64,000 nucleotides of DNA, from contig NZ_PDJK01000001.1 of NCBI RefSeq assembly GCF_002564045.1, forward strand, positions 682,001 through 746,000, given 5' to 3'. Shown here in pieces: positions 1 through 8,276 of this stretch. A program made the translations under genes and the position numbers. Source of the DNA: Amycolatopsis sulphurea. Lineage in GTDB: Bacteria > Actinomycetota > Actinomycetes > Mycobacteriales > Pseudonocardiaceae. Below the pieces are notes generated by a model. The model saw only the letters and a list, made by a program, of their open reading frames with translations, ran no database searches and was not told where the DNA came from. Every line of letters begins with the position of its first letter. Position 1 is the first letter of the stretch.

Positions 1-1
1 C

Positions 2-1198
2 GTCTTCTCGCTCGGCGCCACCCTGTACGCCTTGGCCGAGGGGGCGCCGCCGTTCGCGGGCGGCACGGAGTTCGCCACCATCCGGCGGGCCGCGGAAGGC
101 GTGGTCCCGCCCGCCGCGCACGCGGGTTCGCTGGCGCCGGTGCTGGCCCGGCTGATGCGCTCCGACCCGGCGGAGCGGCCGTCCGCGACGGTCGCCGGCG
201 AGCTGCTCGCCGAGCAGATCGGCACGCTGCCGGTCCTGCCGCCCGCACCGCGGCGCGGGCTGCCGGCCGGGGCGGTCGTGCTGGTGGCCGTCGTGGTGCT
301 CGGCGTGGCGTTCCTGGTGGCGCGCCCCGGCAGCGGCGATCCGGTCGCGCAGCCGCCGAAGCTCGGTATCGGCGCCGACCCGCGGGCGGCCGACCCGTGC
401 CGGTTGATGGACGCCGCGCCGTTGCGCCCGTTCGGTGACGCGGAGATGGACGCCGATTACGGCAATTTCGACCGCTGCGACGTGATCCTGCACCGTGGCG
501 AAGACCTCCAGACCGACGTCAAGCTCGAATTCGAGGACCCGCCCGCGGGCGGCGCCACCCCGGCCGGCACGCAGACCCGGTCGGGGCCGTTCGCGGTGTT
601 CGGCGAGGCTCCGCAGGACGGCGGCTGCGTGCGGCTGGTGCACCTGCAGGACCGTTACCTGGTGCGGATTTCCGTCGACCCGGACGAGGGCTACTCCCTC
701 GATCCGTGCAAGGTGGCCGACATCGCCGTCGGATCCGCCACGAAAGTCCTCGCGGTGGCCGGTGCCCCGCCGCGTGCCACGCCCACTCAGGCCGGTTCTC
801 TGGGTCAGGTGGACGCCTGCTCGCTGGTGGACCCCGGCGCGGCCGGGGTCGCGCAGCCGGTGCGAATCCAGCCGGGCTTCGGCAAGTGGTCCTGTGACTG
901 GGACAGCGCCGCTTCGAGCCGCGCGGTCACCGTGATGTTCGACCGGGATCAGCCGCCGGACGGGCGGGACGGGCAGCTGGTGCGGGTCGGCGGGCACGAC
1001 GCCTACCTCAAGGCCGACGAGTACGCGGACCACACCTGCCAGGCGATCCTGGTGTTCCGCGGGTACACCGACGCGCACGGAGAGTCCGCAGTGGAACAGA
1101 TCAAGCTGGTCCTGCACGGCGACCCGCCGTCGGAGCGGCTCTGCGCGCCGGTCACCACGCTGGCGGGCGAAGTCGCCGCGAAGCTGCCCCGGACATGA
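2..1198 (+). CDS. Ser/Thr protein kinase, C-terminal part (5' end outside window)
   Basis: The frame is open from base 2, so only the C-terminal part of the protein is visible. Residues 1-70 read like the last helices of a Hanks-type kinase lobe (VFSLGATLYALAEG, then DPAERPSA, the usual end of subdomain XI). A proline-rich juxtamembrane stretch and one strong transmembrane helix follow (around residues 88-105). The remaining extracellular part holds two similar Cys-containing repeats, each opening with DPC/DACSLVD-like sequence, as in DUF3558-type sensor domains. Known role of the family: a membrane kinase that senses an external cue and phosphorylates FHA proteins. The stop overlaps the next start (ATGA), so it is probably co-transcribed with the two FHA genes. 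The ligand is unknown. Confidence 0.85.
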   Translation, partial: VFSLGATLYALAEGAPPFAGGTEFATIRRAAEGVVPPAAHAGSLAPVLARLMRSDPAERPSATVAGELLAEQIGTLPVLPPAPRRGLPAGAVVLVAVVVLGVAFLVARPGSGDPVAQPPKLGIGADPRAADPCRLMDAAPLRPFGDAEMDADYGNFDRCDVILHRGEDLQTDVKLEFEDPPAGGATPAGTQTRSGPFAVFGEAPQDGGCVRLVHLQDRYLVRISVDPDEGYSLDPCKVADIAVGSATKVLAVAGAPPRATPTQAGSLGQVDACSLVDPGAAGVAQPVRIQPGFGKWSCDWDSAASSRAVTVMFDRDQPPDGRDGQLVRVGGHDAYLKADEYADHTCQAILVFRGYTDAHGESAVEQIKLVLHGDPPSERLCAPVTTLAGEVAAKLPRT

Positions 1199-2022
1199 CC
1201 GGCCGCGGCGAGCCGTCCGAGTCACTCGGCCCCGGCCACGGCAGCCTCGCGCACGGCGTGCCGCCGTCCGCGCCGGGCACCGTGTTCGCGCTGAGCGTGG
1301 CCGGTGGGGTGCGGATGCCCCCGCGAGACGGCCGGAAAGTCCTTTTCGGACGCAACCGGGACGACGTGCACGTGTGCGTCGGCGAGGACGACCGGAAAGT
1401 CAGCAGGCACCAGGGATTCCTCGTGCGACGCGCGCAACTGTGGTGGATGCGCAACACCGGGCGGCTGCCGATCCGGCTGCCCGGCGCTCGGCTGCTGTTC
1501 CCGGAGGAGGAACCGGTTCCGCTCGCGGAGGGCTACACCGCGGCGTTCGTGCGGGGTTCGGCCGACCGGGAGCACCTGCTGGAGCTTTACGTGGCCGGGG
1601 CGGACGGGCGCCGGCCCGGCTCCCGGCCGCAGGACGTGACCGAACCGCCGCGGATGTGGCGGCTGACCCCGGACGAACGGCTCGTGCTCGTCTCGCTCGG
1701 GCAGCGGTACCTGCGCCAGGACCTGTATCCGCAGCCGCTGGCCTGGCGGCAGGTCGCCGAGCAGCTGACCGAGCTGGCGCCGGACCGGCCGTGGAGCGCG
1801 AAACGGGTCGAGCATCTGATCGCCGCGGTGCGTACCCGGCTGGCCAAAGCCGGTGTGGCCGGGCTGACCCGCGAAGAGGTCGGCGAACCGGTGGGCAACG
1901 CGCTCAACGACAACCTGATCAGGGAACTGCTGCTGTCCACCTCTTTGGTGCCGCCGGACCTGGCGTTGCTGGAACCCTCCGGGGACGACGGTCCGGGAGG
2001 GGTCCCGGCGCCGCCTGCTTGA
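1195..2022 (+). CDS. FHA domain protein, likely partner of the upstream kinase
   Basis: 275 aa. Residues about 25-125 form an FHA fold: FGRNRDD carries the phosphothreonine-binding GR, and KVSRHQG carries the conserved SRH. The C-terminal half (about 155-260) is a helical region with a winged-helix-like flavour (WSAKRVEHLIAAVRTRLAKA) of the type found after FHA domains in actinobacterial kinase operons. There is no signal peptide or membrane helix, so it should be cytoplasmic. The start overlaps the kinase stop by 4 bp, which implies translational coupling. Binding of a phosphorylated kinase or its substrate is inferred from the family and the neighbourhood. Confidence 0.85.
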   Translation: MTGRGEPSESLGPGHGSLAHGVPPSAPGTVFALSVAGGVRMPPRDGRKVLFGRNRDDVHVCVGEDDRKVSRHQGFLVRRAQLWWMRNTGRLPIRLPGARLLFPEEEPVPLAEGYTAAFVRGSADREHLLELYVAGADGRRPGSRPQDVTEPPRMWRLTPDERLVLVSLGQRYLRQDLYPQPLAWRQVAEQLTELAPDRPWSAKRVEHLIAAVRTRLAKAGVAGLTREEVGEPVGNALNDNLIRELLLSTSLVPPDLALLEPSGDDGPGGVPAPPA

Positions 2023-2057
2023 CTCGGACGCGCGCGGCGCGGTGGCAGGGGGTGTGC

Positions 2058-2804
2058 GTGGCAGGGAAGGCGAGGCGGCTGCTGCCCGCCGGGCATCCGA
2101 GCCTGGCGCTGGGGCTCGCGTCGCCGCCGGGCACGCTCGGGGTGCTCGGGCTCGCCGGGGGAGTCCTGGTGCCGCCCGCCGATCCGGAGCCGGTGAGTTT
2201 CGGCCGCGACAGCGCCGAGGTGACCGTGCCGCTGGGCGAGGACGACCGGCGGGTCAGCCGGCACCACGGCGTGCTGCACCAGCACGGTGGCCGGTGGTGG
2301 GTCCGGGCCACCGGCAAGGTCCCGCTGCGGCTGCCGCGGTCCCGGCTGCTGTTCCCCGGTGCCGGGCCGGTCGCGGTGGCGCCGGGATACCTGCCGGTGT
2401 TCGTCCGCGGGTCCGGTGGCCGTGAGCACATACTGGAGATCCGCGTCGCCGACGGTGTTCCCGCTGTTCCGGCCCAGCTGCTGACCGATCGTGAACGGCT
2501 CGCGCTTGTGGTACTGGGGCAGGGATTCCTGCGCTGTGAGGAACATCCGAGGCTGGTGCCGCCGGTGCTCGCCGCTGCCCGCCTGGCCGTTCTCGACCCC
2601 GGTGGCGGCTGGGGCACGGAGGAGGTGGCCGCTGTCGTGTCCGCGGTTCGTGCCCGGGTGCACCCGGGCGTTCCGGTGGAGCGGCTGGTGCCCGCCCTGG
2701 TGGCTGCGGGCGTCTTGGTGTCGCCGGATCTCGCTTTGCTGGCCCCGATTTCCGTGCGGCAGCCGGAGGTGGCGGAGTGGATGCCGCCGACTCGGGGAGG
2801 CTGA
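2058..2804 (+). CDS. Second FHA domain protein, paralogue of the preceding gene
   Basis: 248 aa from GTG 2058, chosen because an AGGGGG ribosome-binding site lies 5 bases upstream; GTG 2052 is the alternative. The layout matches the neighbouring FHA protein: FHA core with SFGRDSAEV and RRVSRHHGVL, the same KVPLRLP/RLLFPG segment, then a helical C-terminal domain (from about residue 140). The two genes look like a tandem duplication. Loss of co-linearity in the C-terminal half suggests they read different outputs. A spacing of 35 bp after the previous stop supports one operon with the kinase. Confidence 0.8.
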   Translation: MAGKARRLLPAGHPSLALGLASPPGTLGVLGLAGGVLVPPADPEPVSFGRDSAEVTVPLGEDDRRVSRHHGVLHQHGGRWWVRATGKVPLRLPRSRLLFPGAGPVAVAPGYLPVFVRGSGGREHILEIRVADGVPAVPAQLLTDRERLALVVLGQGFLRCEEHPRLVPPVLAAARLAVLDPGGGWGTEEVAAVVSAVRARVHPGVPVERLVPALVAAGVLVSPDLALLAPISVRQPEVAEWMPPTRGG

Positions 2805-2914
2805 GGGATGTTCCCTCCTGGACACTGTGGACAGTCGGCGATTCCGGCTCTGCGGCGATCGCGAACTCCGCGTACTGCCCACCCGGGAGGTTTAAGGCCG
2901 TTTGAAGCCGTCGC

Positions 2915-2963
2915 TGTGAAGGGGCCCTTCACGGACTCAGGGTCCGTGAAGGGCCCCTTCACA
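2915..2963. repeat. Palindrome-only copy of the GTGAAGGGGCCCTTCAC element
   Basis: Two 17-bp palindromes (GTGAAGGGGCCCTTCAC and GTGAAGGGCCCCTTCAC) flank a short palindromic spacer (GGACTCAGGGTCC), so the whole can fold as one long hairpin or three small ones. It matches the core of the larger mobile elements at 25503, 52548 and 54465 but lacks their outer arms. It lies at the broken 5' edge of a ribA remnant. It may also act as a transcription barrier after the FHA gene. Confidence 0.9.
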
Positions 2964-2980
2964 GCATTTTCCCCGGGGTC

Positions 2981-3394
2981 CAGCTGCGCGAGGCGGTCGG
3001 CCGGATGGCCGGGACCGGCGGTTACGTCGTGTACCTGCGGCAGGAAGGCCGGGGAATCGGGCTGTATCGCAAACTCGACGCGTACGCCCTGCAAGACGGC
3101 GGCCTTGACACCTACGCCGCCAACCACGCCCTTGGGCTGCCCGACGACGCGCGCGATTACACGCCCGCCGCGCAGATGCTCGACGCCCTCGGCGTCCACC
3201 GGCTCGATCTGCTGACCAACAACCCGGACAAGGTCGCCCAGCTCGAAGCATACGGACTGCAGGTACGCGAGCGTGTCCGCACCGGCGTCTTCGCGACCGA
3301 GACGAACATGCGCTACCTGCGGGCGAAAGTCGAGCACACCGGCCACAGTCTCATCTTGCCGGGCGGCCTCGATGCGGCGGGGCTGGCGGGCTGA
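2981..3394 (+). pseudogene. ribA: 5'-truncated GTP cyclohydrolase II (riboflavin synthesis)
   Basis: Codons from 2981 (QLREAVGRM) to 3394 match the C-terminal two thirds of GTP cyclohydrolase II, which converts GTP to the first riboflavin intermediate. Visible are YLRQEGRGIGL (GTP-binding), the DARDY/NHALG segment and LLTNNPDK near the end. The N-terminal part with the three zinc-binding cysteines is absent: upstream of 2978 the sequence becomes a palindromic repeat. An ATG at 3005 could start a 129-aa product, but without the zinc site it should be inactive. Family length is about 200 aa or more. Truncation is seen; loss of function is inferred. Confidence 0.75.
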
Positions 3395-3400
3395 GCGTGC

Positions 3401-3418
3401 TGTATAACGACCTATACT
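3401..3418. promoter_or_regulatory. GTATA-N6-TATAC dyad, possible operator/promoter
   Basis: TGTATAACGACCTATACT is nearly identical to 35594-35610 (TGTATAACGGCCTATAC). GTATA and TATAC form a perfect dyad around six bases, as in GntR-type operators, and TATACT could double as a -10 box. No recognised gene lies directly downstream on the plus strand. The regulator is unknown. Confidence 0.35.
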
Positions 3419-3535
3419 GTGCCTGGTGTTACGACCTGCTGTTTCGTTGGTCGATTTACGACTCTACCAGCGGATACACAGGACAGCAGTGAGTCAGCCC
3501 TGAGTCAGGAGTGAGCGCATCTTTTTCCCCGTTTT

Positions 3536-3585
3536 CCCCCGGCGGAGGTCACCCGTCTGGCAGGCGAGTCGACCTCCGCCGGGGG
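3536..3585. terminator. Long perfect hairpin, 15-bp stem
   Basis: CCCCCGGCGGAGGTC (3536-3550) pairs exactly with GACCTCCGCCGGGGG (3571-3585) around a 20-base loop. It lies 28 bp past the stop of the minus-strand regulator. There is no T run after it on either strand, so if it terminates transcription it is of the U-poor actinobacterial type. Confidence 0.5.
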
Positions 3586-3612
3586 AGCTGGCCGACGGCG
3601 CGGGTCTGGTGC

Positions 3613-4735
3613 TTATGCGTCCGCGCCGACGAGCCGGGCGACCTGTTCGACGCGGGTGGCCAGCCGGGTCGAGTTGACTCCGTCGCCTGCTTTGCGGGCG
3701 GCGCGCAAGGCGGAGCGGGCGGCGTCGAGTTCGCCGGAGCGGGCGTACGCCTCGGCGATCCACGTGCGGTAGAGCGCCACTTCGCGGGTGTGCTCGGGCG
3801 TGTAGGCGTCCACGGCGTGGGTGATGAGAGGTTCCGCGCGTGCCGGTTCGCCGAGTTCGATGAGGCAGCGTCCGGCCATCACGTCGATTTCGTTCCGGTC
3901 GAGCCAGTACACCCATTCCGGTTCTTCCGTGCCGGTGCTGCGGGCGGCGTAGGTGTCGTCTACGGCGTCGAGGGTGCGGCGGGTGCTGTCGGTGTCGCGG
4001 GACCGGGCGGATGCCCACGCGACCCGTTCGAGCAGCAGTGCGCGAACTACGGGGGTGGCGTCGCGGGCCCCGGCGACGGCGGACCGGGCCAATAGTGCCG
4101 CGTCGGCCGGGTCGCCGACGTTCGCCATCTGGTAGCTGAGGCTGGAGAGGAGTTGCCCGGCGAGTGCCCGGTTACCGGCGTCGCGGGCGGCGGACACGCC
4201 GGACAGGTACACGTGCTGTGCTTCGGCGTATTGTCCGGCGTCGCTGGCGACCCATCCGGCGAGCTGCGCGAGTTCGCCCACGGCGGTGAGCAGGCGGCGG
4301 CCGGTGCCCTCGTCGTAGCTGGCCTCGGTGACGACCCGCTGCGCGTCGGCGAGTTCGCGGCGCACGAGCGGGATGAGGTCGCCGCCGCCGATCACGTCGT
4401 CGAGGTGGCGCAGCTTGACCACGCGTTCCTCTAGTTCGGTGGCGAGACTGGGGCCGACGCGTCGCCCGGCGGCCGTGTGCCGGGCTGCGGGGGTCTCGGA
4501 CACCAGCCATTCGTGCGCGACTCGCAACGGGTCGTCCGGGGCCCCCGTACAGGGCCGTCACGGGCACGCACAGGGCACGGGAGTAGGCGACTACGTGTTC
4601 CGGGCTGATCGTGCGCTTCCCGGTTTCGAGCAACCCGAGCAGCGGCTTGCTGAAGTGGGTACGGGCGGCTAAACCCGCGAGGCTCATCCCGGCGTCGGTG
4701 CGTGCGCGCCGGAGCCGTGCTGCGAGGTCGTCCAT
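3613..4735 (-). pseudogene. XRE-family regulator with TPR-like C-terminus, frameshifted
   Basis: Frame one starts at 4735 and encodes a helix-turn-helix (AGMSLAGLAARTHFSKPLLG, then ETGKRTISPEHV) up to VTALYGG near residue 65. The rest of the protein is in another frame, from DDPLRVAHEWLVSE to the stop at 3613, and is a long alpha-helical TPR-like domain (GQYAEAQHVYLSGV, AYARSGELDAARSALRAA). Deleting one G in the run at 4538-4546 (GGGGCCCCC) joins them into one protein of about 373 aa, the usual length for this actinobacterial regulator class. Either a real inactivating insertion or a sequencing error. An overlapping direct repeat upstream (4764-4780) looks like its operator. Confidence 0.75.
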
Positions 4736-4763
4736 CCGTCACCCCCTGTGCTCGCCATTGACT

Positions 4764-4780
4764 GTAGACGACGGTAGACG
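4764..4780. promoter_or_regulatory. GTAGACG direct repeat between divergent genes
   Basis: GTAGACG occurs at 4764-4770 and 4774-4780, ten bases apart, followed by AACGTCT. It sits between the divergently read XRE regulator and the small plus-strand gene at 4856. A binding site for the XRE regulator is an inference from position. Confidence 0.4.
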
Positions 4781-4855
4781 GCAAACGTCTGTTCATCGGT
4801 CCGGCTGGTCCCGAAGGTAGAGGGCATGGGCTGGTACGGACACGAGGAGCAGACG

Positions 4856-5078
4856 ATGACCGCGCGAATCATGCTGGGGAGGCCGCTCCTGGGCATGGTC
4901 CGCGAGACGTTGCGCGTCATGCACGTGTTCCCGGAACCAGCCAACTATCCCGGCCGCATAGTCGCGCTCTGCGGCGAGGAGTTCTGGACCGGCGACCTGG
5001 AATGGTGCGACGGGGCCCGCCGGGATGCCGTGCATGAGGTGCCTCGCGGTCACGCCGCTGCCGCGTGCTCTCCCCTGA
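4856..5078 (+). pseudogene. Small conserved-style CxxC protein, frameshifted
   Basis: ATG 4856 follows a GAGGAG site. The first 53 codons read MTARIMLGRPLLG... through LCGEEFWTGDLEWCDG. One base too many in GGGGCCC at 5012-5018 then breaks the frame. Dropping one G continues as PAGMPCMRCLAVTPLP and stops at 5078, giving about 73 aa with a CMRC (CxxC) motif near the end. Without the correction the frame runs to 5164 as low-complexity sequence. The function is unknown; the CxxC suggests metal or redox chemistry. It faces the XRE gene, which has the same kind of lesion. Confidence 0.55.
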
Positions 5079-5168
5079 TCGCCCGGCCGGTGCGGACGTT
5101 CCCCGACACGCTCCGCGCCGGCCGGGTTCCATGCGCGGCAACGAAAAAGACCGCTGGACTGTAGTGAC

Positions 5169-5192
5169 CCCGGCGGCGACCGCCGGGTTTTC
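5169..5192 (+). terminator. Rho-independent-type terminator
   Basis: CCCGGCGG, a CGA loop and CCGCCGGG are followed by TTTTC. It lies between the frameshifted CxxC gene and the gene at 5242. Confidence 0.6.
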
Positions 5193-5241
5193 GTTGGCAC
5201 GTAAGGCAACGGATGCAAGTAGATCGGAAGGATGTTCGCAT

Positions 5242-5712
5242 ATGACTGTTGCAGTAGAGGACTTGACTGGGCAGGGGCTCATCCCGGAGGACTTGTTCCG
5301 CAGGCTCCGGGCCCGCATCTCGAAAGAGAACGTCGTTTCTCTGGAGTACGCGGGACGAATCATGGACCAGGCGCTTGCGTTCCTTGCGGCGTGCGCCCGG
5401 ACCAGCCGCCCCCTCGCACCGAGCGAAACCGTCGATACTGGATGGCACACGTTCATTCTGTACACGCACGAATACGCGGAATTCTGCGAGCGGATTTCCG
5501 GAAGCTTCATCCACCACGTCCCGAATGACAGCGACGAAACCGGGGACGTTCCGCTCGTCGACATGATGCGCCGAACCACTGACGCCATCCGGGCGGCGGG
5601 GTTCGCGGTGGACGATCCCCTATGGTTCACTGGCGCGGCGAAATGCGCCAAGTGCTCCCAGTGCAAGAACGGGTGTACCGACGACCCGCCCCCGTCTCCC
5701 GCGCGGAGCTAG
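5242..5712 (+). CDS. Glycine-rich-domain-protein-like cytosolic protein with Cys cluster
   Basis: 156 aa from ATG 5242, preceded by GGAAGGA nine bases upstream. The central motif DTGWHTFILYTHEYAEFC followed by GSFIHHVP is the signature I associate with proteins annotated as glycine-rich domain-containing in actinomycetes; their biochemical role is not established. The C-terminus has KCAKCSQCKNGC, a tight cysteine cluster likely to bind metal. There is no signal peptide or membrane helix. It is followed after 15 bp by a phosphotransferase gene, so the two may form an operon. Confidence 0.65.
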   Translation: MTVAVEDLTGQGLIPEDLFRRLRARISKENVVSLEYAGRIMDQALAFLAACARTSRPLAPSETVDTGWHTFILYTHEYAEFCERISGSFIHHVPNDSDETGDVPLVDMMRRTTDAIRAAGFAVDDPLWFTGAAKCAKCSQCKNGCTDDPPPSPARS

Positions 5713-5727
5713 ACCGAAGAGACAGAC

Positions 5728-6585
5728 ATGGTCAGCGAGGATTGGGCGAACCTCCCCACCGCCGTCCGGCGAGCGATCGAAGAACGGACGGGCGCCGTAG
5801 CCGCGACCGTTTCCCCGGACAACGGCCGGAACTCCGATTTCCTGGCAACGCTCCAGACCGCGCAAGGCCCCTGCTTCGTCAAGGGCGTCCTGACCGGCAC
5901 ACGGCGAGCGCGGGCGCAGCAGACGGAAGCACGGGTCGGGGCCCGGCCGAACCCTGCTGCGCCGCGTCTCCTCTGGGAAGTGACCGCCGACGGGTGGCAC
6001 GTGCTCGGATTCGAGGCGGTCGCCGGGCATCACCCCAGCCTCGCGCCGGGTTCACCGGACCTCCCGATGGTCGCCGAGACCGTAGCTGCGATGACACGGG
6101 AGCTAACCCCGTCCCCCGTCGAACTTGAGAAGTCCACGGACCAATGGGCATGGTCGGCCCCGTGGCGTCGGCTGTCGAAAACAGACCGCGAACTTGACAG
6201 TTGGGACAAGGTCCACCTGCCTGAACTGCTGGACTGGGAACGGCGTGGGATCGAGGCGGTTCACGGGAACAGCCTTGTGCACGGCGACATGCATCCGCTC
6301 AACATTCTCGTCTCCGACCGCGCGCGGGTTGTCGACTGGGCGTGGTCGAGCGTGGGCGCGCCATGGCTTGACCCGGCAGCGTTGGTGCTGCGGCTCATCG
6401 CCGACGGCCACACCCCGGAACAGGCCGAAGAATGGGCGAAGGCGATCGCGGTGTACAGGGACGCCCCCGCCGAAGCAGTGACCGCGTTCGCGGTGTTGGT
6501 CTTCGGAATGTGGGCCTACCGTGGGGTGTTCCCCGGACTCACCGACGTTGCCCGGCAGTACGTCCGGCACCGACTGGGGGCTTGA
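5728..6585 (+). CDS. Aminoglycoside phosphotransferase-like (APH/choline-kinase fold) protein
   Basis: 285 aa. The kinase-like catalytic loop LVHGDMHPLNIL (about residues 186-197, HGD with Asp as base and Asn as metal ligand) is followed by ARVVDWAWSSVG (metal-binding Asp). The N-terminal nucleotide site is weak, but FVKGV offers a lysine. Family members phosphorylate aminoglycosides, macrolides or small metabolites with ATP or GTP. The short length and accessory location do not identify the substrate. Resistance is possible but not shown. Confidence 0.75.
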   Translation: MVSEDWANLPTAVRRAIEERTGAVAATVSPDNGRNSDFLATLQTAQGPCFVKGVLTGTRRARAQQTEARVGARPNPAAPRLLWEVTADGWHVLGFEAVAGHHPSLAPGSPDLPMVAETVAAMTRELTPSPVELEKSTDQWAWSAPWRRLSKTDRELDSWDKVHLPELLDWERRGIEAVHGNSLVHGDMHPLNILVSDRARVVDWAWSSVGAPWLDPAALVLRLIADGHTPEQAEEWAKAIAVYRDAPAEAVTAFAVLVFGMWAYRGVFPGLTDVARQYVRHRLGA

Positions 6586-6692
6586 ACCCGGAAGCGGAAA
6601 AGACGCCTCCTCTCCGGCCCGTCGTCGCGGCCGTCCGCGACTTCGTTCGCGCGGGACAGGTGTCGGAGACCGTGCCGTGGCGCGACGCGTGA
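6582..6692 (+). CDS. Possible 36-aa coupled ORF
   Basis: A TTG start overlaps the phosphotransferase stop (TTGA). The product would be 36 aa with the helical-looking segment RPVVAAVRDFVRAGQVSET. I see no family. It could equally be non-coding. Confidence 0.25.
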   Translation: MNPEAEKTPPLRPVVAAVRDFVRAGQVSETVPWRDA

Positions 6693-6768
6693 CCACAATG
6701 GACAACGAAAGACCCCGCCCGGACAAGAACGAAACCGGGTGGCTCGCCGGTGGTCTTGCCCTCGGGTA

Positions 6769-7056
6769 GGACTTCCGCGCCGCGTCGGCCAGAGCCGACA
6801 GGCGGATGTCTCGGCGGCGTCCGGCGGCGGTGGTCTGGTCCAGCGGCTGGTACCGGCTGTACAAGGCGCCGAGTTCGCGTTGCTTGCCGCGCCGCCACGC
6901 GTCGGCTTCCCACTCGTCGGCGAAGTTCCGGGAACCGGGGAAACCGTCGCCCCCGCGCCACCGCTCGCCGGTGATCGGATCCTTCAGACGGGCTTTGAAC
7001 GGAAGCTCGGCGCGTCCGGAGCGTTCGACTCCGTACGGAAGATCGTGCTTGGTCAT
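6769..7056 (-). pseudogene. Possible integrase N-terminal fragment
   Basis: Starting at 7056 the minus strand reads MTKHDLPYGVERSG, then ARLKDPITGERWRGGDGFPG and EWEADAWRRGKQ. This resembles the N-terminal arm-type domain of actinobacterial tyrosine recombinases, which restate linker and repeat sequence before the catalytic domain. No catalytic R..HxxR..Y part follows: past about 6770 the frame degenerates and overlaps the phosphotransferase. It is either a fragment left by an integrated element or a short unknown gene. The similarity is by eye only. Confidence 0.25.
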
Positions 7057-7280
7057 GCGAGCGGGCCCTTCCCGGTCGCGAAACCAGGCAGGACCGGGCG
7101 GCCACCCCGGACGGACGGGAAGACTACCCTCCGGCAGAGGGCGTGGGAAAAACGCTGGTTTCCCTCACTCACCACCGACCAGCCGAAAACTGTCCTCTGA
7201 CCTGCGGATCTTTGGCCCGCAGGCTGGGGAAGGACAGACAACGACCTACACCTCCGCGCTCTCGTGCTTTGCTGTCCGGC

Positions 7281-8045
7281 GTGACCGTGGACGTGGGGGA
7301 GTTCGCTCTGCTCGTACTCGCCGGGCTGGGGGCGGGGCTGGTGGGGGCGACGGCCGGGCTTGCTTCGCTGGTGTCCTATCCGGCGCTGCTCGCCGTGGGG
7401 CTGCCGCCGGTGGTGGCGAACATGACCAACACCGTGGCGATGCTGGGCACCACGGCCGGCGCGGCCACCGGGGCGCGGCCGGAGCTGTCCGGGCAGTTGC
7501 GCCGGCTGCTGCCGTTGTGCGTGATCACGACCGCCGGGGGTGCCTGCGGGGGAGTCCTGCTGCTGGCCGGCCCGGCGGATTCGTTCACGGCGGTGGTGCC
7601 GTGGCTGATCGGCGGTGCTTCGCTGGTGCTGATGGCCGGTCCGCGGCTGCGGCGGCTCGCCGAGCGCCGGGCGCACCGGGGGATCGGGCCGGGCACCGGG
7701 ATCGCGGCATTCCTGGCCGGGGTCTACGGCGGCTACTTCGGCGCGGCCGCGGGAGTGCTCATGCTCGCGCTGCTGATGACGGTGTGGGACCAATCGCTGG
7801 CCCGCACGAACGCGGCGAAGAACATCGCCACCGGCTGCGCGAACCTCGTCGCCGCGGCGGTCTTCGCCGTCACCGGCGACGTGTGCTGGCCGGCCGCGAT
7901 CGCGCTGTGCCTCGGCTCGGTCGGCGGGTCGTGGCTGGGCTCGGTGGTGGTGCGGTACCTGCCCGCGACCCCGCTGCGGATCGCGATCGGGCTCGGCGGG
8001 CTGACGCTCGCGGTCGTGCTGGGCTGGCAGGCCTACCGGACGTGA
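7281..8045 (+). CDS. TauE/SafE-family membrane transporter
   Basis: 254 aa from GTG 7281. About seven or eight hydrophobic helices, with the family pattern in two halves: GAGLVGATAGLASLVSYPAL near the N-terminus, and GVYGGYFGAAAGVLMLALL followed by ARTNAAKNIATG in the second half. TauE/SafE proteins export sulfite, sulfoacetate or related organic acids, or take up such anions. There is no sulfur gene nearby to name the substrate. A hairpin-like CCTGCGG/CCGCAGG at 7201-7223 precedes it. Confidence 0.85.
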   Translation: MTVDVGEFALLVLAGLGAGLVGATAGLASLVSYPALLAVGLPPVVANMTNTVAMLGTTAGAATGARPELSGQLRRLLPLCVITTAGGACGGVLLLAGPADSFTAVVPWLIGGASLVLMAGPRLRRLAERRAHRGIGPGTGIAAFLAGVYGGYFGAAAGVLMLALLMTVWDQSLARTNAAKNIATGCANLVAAAVFAVTGDVCWPAAIALCLGSVGGSWLGSVVVRYLPATPLRIAIGLGGLTLAVVLGWQAYRT

Positions 8046-8276
8046 CCGCCCGGTGGTGCCGATCGCGGCGTCCACTGAGGACGGTTCGGCGCGCACTGGT
8101 CGCCGCCGGTCCGGATGGCGGTACGGATACCGCCAGTCGGCCGGTGAATCCCGCTCCATTTCGGGTAACGCACGTTCGCGGCAGTCCGGCCACGCGCTCC
8201 ACTGTGGACGGACCGGCTTGCCCGGCGCATCCCGGCGGTCTACCGCCGGCGGCGTGGCGAGCGGAACGGGATTCCG

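Noticed and set aside
2915..2963. Palindromic repeats as a CRISPR array
   Set aside because: Copies are kilobases apart with no regular spacers and no cas genes.
1587..3346. Long minus-strand open frames opposite the FHA genes
   Set aside because: Arg/Pro/Ser-rich translations without motifs; mirror frames of GC-rich codons on the real strand.
7201..7223. CCTGCGG...CCGCAGG as a tRNA or riboswitch
   Set aside because: Only one short hairpin, no cloverleaf and no conserved aptamer core.
3395..7280. A complete integrative element with attachment sites
   Set aside because: Only an integrase-like scrap and a regulator are seen; no tRNA, no paired att repeats, no replication or transfer genes.
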